From an uncultured Muribaculaceae bacterium (GTDB lineage: Bacteria; Bacteroidota; Bacteroidia; Bacteroidales; Muribaculaceae): DNA of 17,529 bases. Below are positions 7,529 through 15,326 of the stretch, piece after piece. How positions within the stretch are numbered: the stretch's first letter is position 1; each line of letters opens with the position of its first letter. Position numbers and translations under genes: made by a program. The stretch covers positions 1-17,529 of the forward strand of contig CAJLLX010000032.1 of assembly GCA_905207535.1 (NCBI GenBank), given 5' to 3'. Under the pieces are notes generated by a model. That model was not told the origin of the DNA and did no database searches. It was given only the letters and a program-made list of their open reading frames with translations.

Positions 7529-9061
7529 TTATTTTCTGATTATGATTTTTTCGGCGAGTTCTCCGGCCTTGACCATATAAATCCCTTCGGGGAGAGTCAA
7601 TGACTCACCTTTCGATACGGCAGCCACCTGCGCACCGTTCAGGTTATAAATCACGGCGTCGGTCAGGGCTATGGTGATTCCACCCTCCTGTCTTACGATT
7701 CCGGTACTTTCTGCCAGAGTCTGTATTGTCGATGACGCTTCGGTGTAACTGTGGGTGTACGTACCTCTCATCACTGCCGTTATGTGCACGGTTTTGCCGT
7801 CGTAACTCGTTGGTATGCGCCATGTGTTGGCCCAGGTGTTTGCCGGAACCACACGCATCATGTGGAAATATTCTTCGCTTCCGTCGGGTTCCTTGTCGGC
7901 GCCCAGGGTATATCCCCAGTCAACCTTCTCGCCCCCTATGGTCATCATCAGGCGGTAGCGGTTCTCCTCGCCCCAGGGCATCTGCAGGTTTACATTCCAG
8001 TCGCCGCTCCATCGGCCTTCTCCGGTATAGGTCAGATCGGCCATGCTCTTCTTGTTGAAGCAGTTGAGCACACACATCTCTGTCACCTCTTTCACCGAAG
8101 CTTCTTTGGAAAGGAAATCGAGCGAAACGCAATATACGCCGTCAGCGGCCACCTGCAGCGGTTCACCGTTTTCGGCGATCCGGTTGTCGGTTATGAAAAA
8201 CGGCGTGCCGTCTTCATCCTTTATATCAAGGGTTCCCCCTTTTTTCAGCTCCACGAAACCCTCGAATGCGCTTACCGACACTTTTGTGCACGCCACGGGA
8301 TTCTCCTCGGCCACGGCTGTGCCAGAGAGTGTCACCTGTTCGGGAATGGTGCATCCTTCATATTTGATTCGCTCGCGGATTATCGGCAGCACAATCCCTT
8401 CCATTATACGGTAACCCTCGGCGTTGGGGTGCACCCCGTCGCCGGTCAGAGCGTAGTTAAGATCGCGGTCGCCGTAGACCATGGCCGAATAATAGTCGAT
8501 GTAAGGCATGTCGTGGCTGTCGGCATACTCTTTTATGCGCGCGTTCAGGTTCTCGATTTTGTCTTTATGGTTTGTGATGCTCGGTTTCCATCCGTAGTTG
8601 GTCACCGGAAGCACCGAAGAGAGGAATACCTGAATGCCGTTTGCGTCGGCAATCTCGGCCATAGAAAGAATGTTGCCGAGTGTGCGCTCCTCATTGTAGG
8701 TGATGTCGAGGTTTTCGGCGATGTCGTTTGTGCCGGCCAGAATCACAACACCTGCAGGCTTGAGGCGCACCACATCCTCGCGGAAGCGCAAAATCATCTC
8801 GTATGTCGTCTGCCCCGAGATGCCCCTACCGACAAAATCGTTGAGCGCGAAGAATTCGGGGCGGTTGGTGGGCCAGAAATCGGTGATCGAATTACCCATG
8901 AACACCACACGCGATTCCGAGGCGGGCAGTTCCATTACGCGTTTGTTGTCGCTCTCATAACGTCCGAAGTTCGCCAGTTCTAAGCTCGAGGCAGCCGATA
9001 CATTCAGCGCATAAAGGCTCAGAGCTATGATTGCCGTTGTTTTAAGAAGATTGATATTCAT
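7529..9061 (-). CDS. SGNH/GDSL esterase with beta-rich module and T9SS-like C-terminal tail
   Basis: A 510-residue secreted SGNH-hydrolase. After a signal peptide (about 1-24) the catalytic domain runs to about residue 235: Ser58 in GNSIT (block I, with Asn for the usual Asp), Gly80 in GRGIS, Asn112 in GTND, and Asp208/His211 in GDGVH. It is probably a carbohydrate acetylesterase. A beta-rich region (about 240-440) follows, resembling SusE/F-type binding modules in style but not firmly identified. The last about 55 residues (AVIYNLNGAQV, then LPEGIYMVKAG and a basic end) resemble a type IX secretion type-A sorting tail. Residues about 247-429 are encoded by a tract identical at DNA level to the paralogue upstream. 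The gap to that gene is 39 bases. Confidence 0.85.
   Translation of the reverse strand: MNINLLKTTAIIALSLYALNVSAASSLELANFGRYESDNKRVMELPASESRVVFMGNSITDFWPTNRPEFFALNDFVGRGISGQTTYEMILRFREDVVRLKPAGVVILAGTNDIAENLDITYNEERTLGNILSMAEIADANGIQVFLSSVLPVTNYGWKPSITNHKDKIENLNARIKEYADSHDMPYIDYYSAMVYGDRDLNYALTGDGVHPNAEGYRIMEGIVLPIIRERIKYEGCTIPEQVTLSGTAVAEENPVACTKVSVSAFEGFVELKKGGTLDIKDEDGTPFFITDNRIAENGEPLQVAADGVYCVSLDFLSKEASVKEVTEMCVLNCFNKKSMADLTYTGEGRWSGDWNVNLQMPWGEENRYRLMMTIGGEKVDWGYTLGADKEPDGSEEYFHMMRVVPANTWANTWRIPTSYDGKTVHITAVMRGTYTHSYTEASSTIQTLAESTGIVRQEGGITIALTDAVIYNLNGAQVAAVSKGESLTLPEGIYMVKAGELAEKIIIRK
7776..8323. repeat. 548-bp perfect direct repeat, copy 1 (inside SGNH gene)
   Basis: Comparing this segment base by base with 9153-9700 I find no difference over 548 positions at a constant offset of 1377 bases. 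The first mismatches flank it at 7775 and 8324. It encodes the beta-rich module of the SGNH esterase, while the flanking catalytic halves differ in many codons. Confidence 0.95.
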
Positions 9062-9100
9062 ATGAGTGGTTTTATTATTTTATCAGATGCGGTTCCGGTT

Positions 9101-10405
9101 TTATTCAGATGTGACTTCGGTATAACTGTGGGTATAAATGCCACGCATATTAGCCGTTATGTGCACGGTTTTGCCGTCGTAACTCGTTGGTATGCGCCAT
9201 GTGTTGGCCCAGGTGTTTGCCGGAACCACACGCATCATGTGGAAATATTCTTCGCTTCCGTCGGGTTCCTTGTCGGCGCCCAGGGTATATCCCCAGTCAA
9301 CCTTCTCGCCCCCTATGGTCATCATCAGGCGGTAGCGGTTCTCCTCGCCCCAGGGCATCTGCAGGTTTACATTCCAGTCGCCGCTCCATCGGCCTTCTCC
9401 GGTATAGGTCAGATCGGCCATGCTCTTCTTGTTGAAGCAGTTGAGCACACACATCTCTGTCACCTCTTTCACCGAAGCTTCTTTGGAAAGGAAATCGAGC
9501 GAAACGCAATATACGCCGTCAGCGGCCACCTGCAGCGGTTCACCGTTTTCGGCGATCCGGTTGTCGGTTATGAAAAACGGCGTGCCGTCTTCATCCTTTA
9601 TATCAAGGGTTCCCCCTTTTTTCAGCTCCACGAAACCCTCGAATGCGCTTACCGACACTTTTGTGCACGCCACGGGATTCTCCTCGGCCACGGCTGTGCC
9701 CGAGAGTGTTAGCTGTCCGGGGATGGTGCAGCCCTCATATTTGATTCGCTCGCGGATTATCGGCAGCACAATCCCCTCCATTATGCGGTAACCTTCGGCG
9801 TTGGGGTGTACCCCGTCTCCGCTGAAAGCATAATTGAAATTGCGGTCGTCGTAGACCAATGCGGAATAATAATCTATGAAAGGAATGCCGTTGGCATCGG
9901 CATACTCCTTTATGCGTGCATTCAGGCTTACGATTCGGTCTTTATGCTCAGCAACCCCGGTGGTTATCGGCAGCACGGACGACAGGAATGGCTGTATGCC
10001 GTTTGATTCGGCTATTTCAGCCATTGAGAGGATGTTGCCCAGCGTTCGCTCCTCGTTATACGCGTTGTTCGGAATATCGTTTGTGCCGGCCAGAATCACA
10101 ACACCTGCAGGCATGAGTCGCACCACATCTTCGCGGAAGCGCAAAACCATATCATATGAAGTCTGTGCCGAGATGCCTCTGCCGACAAAATCGTTGAGCG
10201 CGAAAAATTCGGGGCGGTTGGTGGGCCAGAAATCGGTGATCGAGTTACCCATGAACACTACTCTGGAGTCAGAGGCAGGCAGTTCCATTATGCGTCTGTT
10301 GTCGTCGGCATAGCGGTTGAAGTTGGCTATGTCGTTGGCTGCTGCTGTTGCGTTGAGCGCGAACAGACCTATTGCAAGCGCTGCCGATGCTTTTAAAATA
10401 TTCAT
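9101..10405 (-). CDS. SGNH/GDSL esterase paralogue without the C-terminal tail
   Basis: A 434-residue paralogue of the following gene, with a signal peptide (about 1-22) and the same SGNH residues: Ser55 in GNSIT, Gly77 in GRGIS, Asn109 in GTND, and Asp197/His200 in GDGVH. The N-terminal half is clearly homologous to its neighbour but differs at many positions. From about residue 236 to 417 the two are identical at DNA level. The protein stops soon after, at THSYTEVTSE, so it lacks the roughly 70-residue tail of its paralogue and is presumably sorted differently, for example kept in the periplasm. No tail remnant is left in the 39 bases after the stop. It is probably a carbohydrate acetylesterase, co-transcribed with the GH97 27 bases upstream. 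Confidence 0.85.
   Translation of the reverse strand: MNILKASAALAIGLFALNATAAANDIANFNRYADDNRRIMELPASDSRVVFMGNSITDFWPTNRPEFFALNDFVGRGISAQTSYDMVLRFREDVVRLMPAGVVILAGTNDIPNNAYNEERTLGNILSMAEIAESNGIQPFLSSVLPITTGVAEHKDRIVSLNARIKEYADANGIPFIDYYSALVYDDRNFNYAFSGDGVHPNAEGYRIMEGIVLPIIRERIKYEGCTIPGQLTLSGTAVAEENPVACTKVSVSAFEGFVELKKGGTLDIKDEDGTPFFITDNRIAENGEPLQVAADGVYCVSLDFLSKEASVKEVTEMCVLNCFNKKSMADLTYTGEGRWSGDWNVNLQMPWGEENRYRLMMTIGGEKVDWGYTLGADKEPDGSEEYFHMMRVVPANTWANTWRIPTSYDGKTVHITANMRGIYTHSYTEVTSE
9153..9700. repeat. 548-bp perfect direct repeat, copy 2 (inside SGNH paralogue)
   Basis: Second copy of the identical tract, in the same orientation and in the same protein domain of the neighbouring paralogue. 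The sequence diverges immediately outside it, at 9152 on one side and 9701 on the other. Confidence 0.95.
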
Positions 10406-10432
10406 GTCAGAAAGTGTTTTGTCTTTCGGTGG

Positions 10433-12436
10433 TTACTTGCCGGTTATTGGGGAGGTGATATGGGCTGCGAATCCGCCGCCGGGAGCGAGGTGAACGTCAA
10501 GGGAGCCTTCAGGCGAAACCTGTGTGGTAGTGCTCCGGTAGTCGCTGCCGTTGCGGTGGGCGTTGGCGCCGTCGGTGAAAAGCTTCATCTGCGCGCCCTC
10601 GGTCAGGTTCAGCGGAGTGAGGTCAACTTTCATGTCACGCGGAGTCCAGTTGGTTATTCCGCCGATAAACCAGTCGTTCCCCTTGCGGCGGGCGGTAACG
10701 ATGTACTCGCCCATTTTGGCGTCGAGCACACGGGTCTCGTCCCACACGGTTGGAACAGATGCGATGAAATCGGTGCACTCCTGCTCGCGGCGGTAGTTGC
10801 TCGGCGAGTCGCAGAGCATGTTGAGCGGCGAATAGAGAATCATGTAGAGCGCAAGCTGATGGGCGCGTGTTCCGGGCGCCATCGGCTGATTGTGGATGGG
10901 ACGGAAATTGTGGCGTGCGGCATTGACCATCGCGCCCTGGGTGTAGTCCATCGGGCCGGCAATCTGGCGCATGAACGGCAGCATGGTGTCATACTGTATG
11001 ATGTCGAAATCGCCCATTTCAGTCCATTTCACGTTTTCAAGCCCCTTTACCCCCTCCATGTTGAGCACATTCGGCCATGTGCGGTTGATACCGGCCGGTT
11101 TATAGGCTCCGTGGAGATCGAGCACCAGATGATATTTTGCAGCGGTTTCGGCGGCGCGGTGGTTGAAGGCGGTCATCAGCTGGTCGTCGCGGTCTTCAAA
11201 GTCGACCTTAAACCCTTTTACCCCCATCTCCGAGTAGTGTCTGCACACCTTCTCAAGATCGCGCTCGAATGCGCGGTAGCCTGCCCAGAGAATGATTCCC
11301 ACATTCTTTGTGGTGGCGTAAGAGATGATCTCTTCAAGGTCGATATCCGGGTTGAGGATAAAGAGGTTTTCACCCTTCCCTGCGGCCCAGCCGTCGTCGA
11401 GAATCACATATTCGATGCCGTTGTCAGAGGCGAAGTCTATATAATGTTTGTAGGTAGGTGTGTTGATGCCTGCCTCGAAGTCAACTCCGGTAATGTTCCA
11501 GCTGTTCCACCAGTCCCACGCAACCTTGCCGGGTTTGATCCAAGAGGTGTCGGCGATGCGCGACGGAGCCGCCAGCAGATAGCTCAGATTGGAGGCGGCG
11601 ATATCCTTGTCTGATCCGATCACAAGAATGCGCCAGGGAAATGTGCGCGCCCCGTCGACACGGGCTATATAGTCGGCTGTCCCGGTCACTACCGACTGTA
11701 TGTTGTTATATCCCCCGTCGACGGTTTCGGTAGGGTAGGGGGCATGTTTGCCTTTCAGCGAATTGGTGCCGTCGGGGTTGTAGAGATAAAGTCCGGGATA
11801 ATTGTCGAGGTCGGTTTCGGTGATCGCCACTCTCACATCTCCGGCATCGACCGAGAGGGGGAGGAATGCGAGTCGGCGCGGATTGAGACCCGAAAGGGGG
11901 CTGACGGTATATTGGTTTTCAAACGAATTGAAAAACTGCGACTGCATGTCGTCGTCAGAGCCGGTGCGCACATAAGGCACACTGGCCGTATAGTCTGCCG
12001 GGAAATTGAATTCCACCTGTTCCGATTTTATTTCGTAGGGATGTTTGCCGGTGCTCGCGAAGCGGTAGGCCACGCCGTCGTCGTATGCGCGGAACTCCAC
12101 GCTCCAGTCACCCTTCATTTGCAGGGTGAGGGCGTTGTAGCTGTCGGCCATCGTTGCCGACTGCGAGAACGGGCTTTCGACAACGCTTTCGTTTGACCGT
12201 CGCACGGCTTTTGAAACCTTGGCTTTCGGCCCGCGCACGGTTCCGTCGCCTAACGTCATCGAAATCGGCGACACGGCAAGCACTTCGCGCCCGTCATAGC
12301 TCACTGAATAGTCCAGTTCGTCGCCGCAGTTGATTTCTGCGGTGATTTTACCCGATGGAGACTGTAAACGGTATTCTTTAGCCGTGACGCTGCCGCCCCA
12401 TGTCAGCAGCAGAACTGCAATTAATAATTTGTTCAT
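10433..12436 (-). CDS. Secreted glycoside hydrolase family 97, retaining alpha-galactosidase type
   Basis: A 667-residue GH97 enzyme. I chose the ATG at 12436 rather than the one at 12484 because it begins directly with a signal peptide (MNKLLIAVLLL, cleavage near residue 19), while the longer form would run into the upstream gene's coding end. The N-terminal beta-sandwich covers about 20-290, the TIM barrel about 300-570, and a C-terminal beta domain follows. KVAWDWWNSW (304-313) and VILDDGWAAG (344-353) are GH97 hallmarks. FKVDFEDRDDQ carries Asp412, the position of the nucleophile in retaining GH97 alpha-galactosidases such as BtGal97b; SusB-type inverting alpha-glucosidases have Gly there. 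Glu461 in NMEGVKG is the likely acid/base. Alpha-galactosidase activity is therefore favoured. It follows the GH27 gene by 26 bases. Confidence 0.88.
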   Translation of the reverse strand: MNKLLIAVLLLTWGGSVTAKEYRLQSPSGKITAEINCGDELDYSVSYDGREVLAVSPISMTLGDGTVRGPKAKVSKAVRRSNESVVESPFSQSATMADSYNALTLQMKGDWSVEFRAYDDGVAYRFASTGKHPYEIKSEQVEFNFPADYTASVPYVRTGSDDDMQSQFFNSFENQYTVSPLSGLNPRRLAFLPLSVDAGDVRVAITETDLDNYPGLYLYNPDGTNSLKGKHAPYPTETVDGGYNNIQSVVTGTADYIARVDGARTFPWRILVIGSDKDIAASNLSYLLAAPSRIADTSWIKPGKVAWDWWNSWNITGVDFEAGINTPTYKHYIDFASDNGIEYVILDDGWAAGKGENLFILNPDIDLEEIISYATTKNVGIILWAGYRAFERDLEKVCRHYSEMGVKGFKVDFEDRDDQLMTAFNHRAAETAAKYHLVLDLHGAYKPAGINRTWPNVLNMEGVKGLENVKWTEMGDFDIIQYDTMLPFMRQIAGPMDYTQGAMVNAARHNFRPIHNQPMAPGTRAHQLALYMILYSPLNMLCDSPSNYRREQECTDFIASVPTVWDETRVLDAKMGEYIVTARRKGNDWFIGGITNWTPRDMKVDLTPLNLTEGAQMKLFTDGANAHRNGSDYRSTTTQVSPEGSLDVHLAPGGGFAAHITSPITGK

Positions 12437-12826
12437 TAGATATATCCTATTGTGAGTTAAAGTTATAATTTGATTTCCAAACAATCAATTACCGGCATGA
12501 CATCATCGCTGTACAGACGAATCTTGTGCACGCCTTCTGAAATAGGGATAGTGACGGTCGCCAAAGTCAATCCGTTGCCTTCAGCCTTTGCCGCAATGGC
12601 ATATCCTTGTCTGCCATCTATACTTATATAAAAATCAGAGGTCTGCCTGGGTAGGTAATGTATTGTCAACTCATAGGAATCTCCGCGGGGGACTGCCACT
12701 TCGTCCCATACGATGTCGTTTTCAGGGGTAATGCCGGCGTTGGCCACACCTGCTCCGCCGCTCAGTCTGTTGTCGCGTATATGGTATGCCGAGCCTACAA
12801 GCAATGGATTATATAATTCCTGATAT

Positions 12827-12833
12827 CCCCCCC
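12827..12833 (-). other. Seven-G homopolymer with +1 frameshift in GH27 gene
   Basis: The coding strand reads TTG followed by GGGGGG and one extra G before ATATCAGG. With seven Gs the frame gives GGISGII and stops. With six it gives GGYQELYNP, which joins the downstream ORF that carries the rest of the CBM-like domain to the natural stop at 12463. Confidence 0.85.
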
Positions 12834-13819
12834 AAGTACGCAGATTCCGCCTCATATTTGCGGCGTAAAAGACGTTTTTCACCCTTTATGATAAAGACAT
12901 TTGTGGCGTGAGGTGCGAGGGTGACATTGATTTCAGATGCCAAGCCTGGCAATTCCTTCTGCTTAATCGCATCATATATCTTGACAGGCTCGGCGAGTTC
13001 CAGCTCTTCGGCAGAGATCTCCATGCTTATTTCATTGTCCGTAGGATTGTAGAAAGCTGCGGCGCGCTCAAGACCACGTGCCTCGTGCAAATCTTTCGCC
13101 AGAATATAGCCTCCGGTAGTATCAGCCCGGACGACATAAGCCTGACGCCCCAGCGGATCTTGATTTATACCGATAAGAGCTTTGTTGCTGAGCAACCTGA
13201 ATGTCTCGGGGCGGAGATTTTCCAAATCACACCCGATAAGCAGTGGTGAGGCCATCATGCACCATATTGCCATATGCGTCTCGTCTTCGGTTTGGCTGAG
13301 AGTGCGCCCCACCTCAAGCATATCCATATCATTGTAATGTCCGTTGCGGGCGAAAGCCGACAGATACAGGCTCTCGTCGATAATCTCGCGCACACGTTGC
13401 CAAGAGCAGTAGATGTCGCCGGAGATACGCCACGACGTCGCCACGTCGTTTACCCATGCTCCCGGATATGCCCAGCGGCATACATTCATACGCAATCCTT
13501 TGCGACCGGTCGCCTCCATTGCTTTGTGAATTGTCTGATAGCGCTCTTTTGTGTCAAACCAATAACGCTTGTGGCTCGACGGTATCTGACTGCCGCAATA
13601 GTCCACTTTTATGAAATCGAACCCAAGCCGATTGAAAAATAAGTCGCAGTCCTCCTCCTCATGACCGTAAAGTCCCACATTAACCGACAGAGTGTCGTTT
13701 TCAAAGTAATTGGCACAAGTATTCTCGCCGGCATCGCTGTATATGCCTGCTTTCAGTCCGAGGCTGTGGATATGGTCAACTACCGGCTTCAAGCCGTTGG
13801 GAAAACGGTATGGGTTTAT

Positions 13820-13822
13820 CTA
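13820..13822 (-). other. In-frame amber stop inside GH27 gene
   Basis: The codon after VTGEL is TAG, and the same frame continues with conserved GH27 sequence (INPYRFPNG, then LKPVVDHIHS). A single base change from CAG, AAG or TTG would explain it. It removes all catalytic residues from the translated product. Confidence 0.85.
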
Positions 13823-14168
13823 TAACTCACCTGTTACTTCATCCCTCCCCCCCTGGAAGCCATCATCAATATTGATGTAGGTATATCCAGCTTTAGCCAG
13901 ACCGGTCTTTACCATCATGTCGGCCTGACGCATTATAAGTGAATCGCTTATGTTTGCGTGATAGGTATTCCATGAGCTCCAGCCCATGGTCGGAGTTTCG
14001 AAAGCCGATGCAGACTGAGCATATAAGGCAAGAGTGGCCGGGACTCCCGAAGCACAGAGACCGAGAGTTGCTGACATTATTTTTCTTAAAATCGCCATTG
14101 TAAGATGACGTTATAAATTAGGTTATATTATTGGTCGGTATTATTCGCCGTAGCAGGCCGCAAAACTG

Positions 14169-14176
14169 CAAAAATA
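14169..14176 (-). promoter_or_regulatory. Candidate Bacteroidetes -7 promoter box before the GH27 gene
   Basis: On the minus strand the sequence is TATTTTTG, an exact match to the Bacteroidetes -7 consensus TAnnTTTG. It lies 71 bases before the GH27 start in the 145-base gap after the GH43. No clear TTTG -33 box is found at the usual spacing, so this is only a candidate. If real, it would give the GH27-to-esterase genes their own transcript. Confidence 0.4.
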
Positions 14177-14243
14177 TAAAATCGGATGATTCCCGTCTGT
14201 CATAGACTGTTCTCAAGCACTCTCTTTGAGTGGACAATCGTAC

Positions 14244-15218
14244 TTATTTGAGCCTCAGAGTGTTTCCTCCATCTTCCAAGTTAAATATTTTCGCCCTTTC
14301 GGCGCCCAGGGGGTCATTGGGCTGGTGAAGCACAAGGCGCAGTTGGCCGTCGAGGGTCTTGAAAATCATGCCGTGGCCGCCGTTTTTCACAAACAGGGGC
14401 TTTTCCTGCTGCCGCCACGGCCCTTTTACACTTCCCGTTACCGATTCGGCGATTCCGACAGCATATTCGCCGTTGCTGAAACTCGACCAGATCATAAGCA
14501 GTTTGCCTGTTTTCGTGCGGTAGAGATAGCAGCCGTCGGTTATGTAGCCTTTGGGCGAACCGGGCGAAGGCTCTATGCCGGTCGACCAGTCGGGAGCCGA
14601 GCCGTAGAAAAGTGTCTGAGGCTCTTCGGCCATAGCCGAAAGGTCGGGCTGCAGCTCCACGGCCTCCATGGTGCCGTCTTCGGTCTGTACCCATTCGTGA
14701 CAGAACACCATATAGGGTTTCCCATCCTCCACCCACAGGGTGCCGTCGAGTGCCATCCAATCCATGGGAGTGGTGACAAATCTACTGAAAGGTCTGAATG
14801 GCCCTTCAGGAGTGTCGGCACTGAAAATCTGGGTGCCGCGCCAGGTGTATTCTCCCCATCCCTCTTTCCGCTTTTTCCATTCAATGTTGCTGTTGATGGT
14901 GGCAAACAGATAATATTTGCCGTTATACCGGTGCACCTCCGGAGCCCAGACGGTTCCGGTCAGCCCGTTGTCGGCAGGGATGCGCATCACCTGAGTGGGG
15001 CCGTCCCAGTTCTTAAGGTCGCGGCTCTTGAACACCTCGACTCCTCCGCGCACCTTTCCGTCGGCCATAATCGAGTCGGCGGTGCGATACATGTAATAGA
15101 TTCCTTTCACACTGTCGGTGAGTATAAACGGGTCGCGGATGTTGATTTCTTCGATGTTCAAGGCTGACATCGGGCACAATCCGCAGCAAAATAACAGAAG
15201 GCTGGCAACGAATCGCAT
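14244..15218 (-). CDS. Secreted glycoside hydrolase family 43
   Basis: A 324-residue single-domain five-bladed beta-propeller enzyme of GH43, with a Sec signal peptide of about 19 residues (the cysteines in it do not form a lipobox). The catalytic base is Asp29 in NIRDPF, and WAPEVH (91-96) is the family hallmark. Asp158 in ALDGTLW is the likely pKa modulator. The acid is probably Glu216 in STGIEP, with Glu175 in CHEWVQ as an alternative. Members remove alpha-L-arabinofuranose or beta-D-xylose, or cleave beta-1,3-galactan; the subfamily cannot be fixed by eye. A strong terminator lies between it and the upstream binding-protein gene, so it is either transcribed by read-through or from a promoter I cannot recognise. 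Length and motifs are intact. Confidence 0.87.
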   Translation of the reverse strand: MRFVASLLLFCCGLCPMSALNIEEINIRDPFILTDSVKGIYYMYRTADSIMADGKVRGGVEVFKSRDLKNWDGPTQVMRIPADNGLTGTVWAPEVHRYNGKYYLFATINSNIEWKKRKEGWGEYTWRGTQIFSADTPEGPFRPFSRFVTTPMDWMALDGTLWVEDGKPYMVFCHEWVQTEDGTMEAVELQPDLSAMAEEPQTLFYGSAPDWSTGIEPSPGSPKGYITDGCYLYRTKTGKLLMIWSSFSNGEYAVGIAESVTGSVKGPWRQQEKPLFVKNGGHGMIFKTLDGQLRLVLHQPNDPLGAERAKIFNLEDGGNTLRLK

Positions 15219-15275
15219 GACGGACTTACGTTGTGGTTTGTGATTGGTTAAAGATTTGTGGTTTGTTAAAGTAAA

Positions 15276-15318
15276 AAGTGTGTTGCAAGTCTACACAAGG
15301 GAGGCTTACAACACACTT
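15276..15318 (-). terminator. Intrinsic terminator after the SusE/F-like gene
   Basis: On the minus strand a 14-base arm AAGTGTGTTGTAAG is followed by a 15-base loop and CTTGCAACACACTT, pairing at 13 of 14 positions plus one G-U pair. A U-rich tract (TTTTT then ACTTT) runs from the end of the stem. It starts nine bases after the stop of the upstream gene. It should end or attenuate the transcript carrying the two binding-module genes. Confidence 0.85.
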
Positions 15319-15326
15319 ATCAGAGA

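Larger units (their letters stand above)
12463..14098 (-). pseudogene. GH27 alpha-galactosidase with C-terminal CBM-like domain, broken by amber codon and frameshift
   Basis: Read through two lesions, this is a GH27 enzyme of about 544 residues. Order: signal peptide (about 1-32), GWSSWNTY (39-46), INIDDGFQGG (75-84), nucleophile Asp in KVDYCG (about 166), acid/base Asp in ISGDI (about 228), NDMDMLEVG, a C-terminal beta domain, then a carbohydrate-binding-like domain opening with YEAESAYLGG. The first lesion is an in-frame TAG at 13822-13820; the same frame continues beyond it with INPYRFPNGL. The second is a seven-G run (plus-strand C at 12827-12833), where six Gs would restore GGYQELYNP and the rest of the CBM. 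The middle fragment has no early ATG. The product would end at 92 residues before any catalytic residue. Real decay, assembly error or slippage are all possible. Confidence 0.85.

Noticed and set aside
7751..8983. 410-codon open frame on the plus strand opposite the SGNH esterase
   Set aside because: It lies entirely antisense to a gene with clear SGNH motifs, has no recognisable domain, and part of it recurs opposite the paralogue (9062-9712) only because the DNA is duplicated.
10460..11614. 384-codon open frame on the plus strand opposite the GH97
   Set aside because: Antisense shadow of a well-supported enzyme. Similar long antisense frames opposite the GH31 (6665-7513) and GH43 (14226-15167) show this is a composition effect.
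12437..12484. N-terminal extension of the GH97 from the ATG at 12484
   Set aside because: The extra 16 residues precede a complete signal peptide and overlap the end of the upstream gene; the ATG at 12436 gives a standard secreted N-terminus.
13820..13822. Amber codon read as sense by codon reassignment
   Set aside because: The acetyltransferase in the same window ends with a normal TAG at a natural C-terminus, so TAG works as stop here. A nonsense mutation or sequence error is simpler.
13847..13853. Second G7 run in the GH27 gene, suspected as another frameshift
   Set aside because: The frame across it encodes the conserved FQGGRDE sequence and stays in frame on both sides, so nothing is broken there.
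14210..14230. Small stem CACTC/GAGTG after the GH43 as terminator
   Set aside because: The stem is only five base pairs and no U tract follows on the minus strand.
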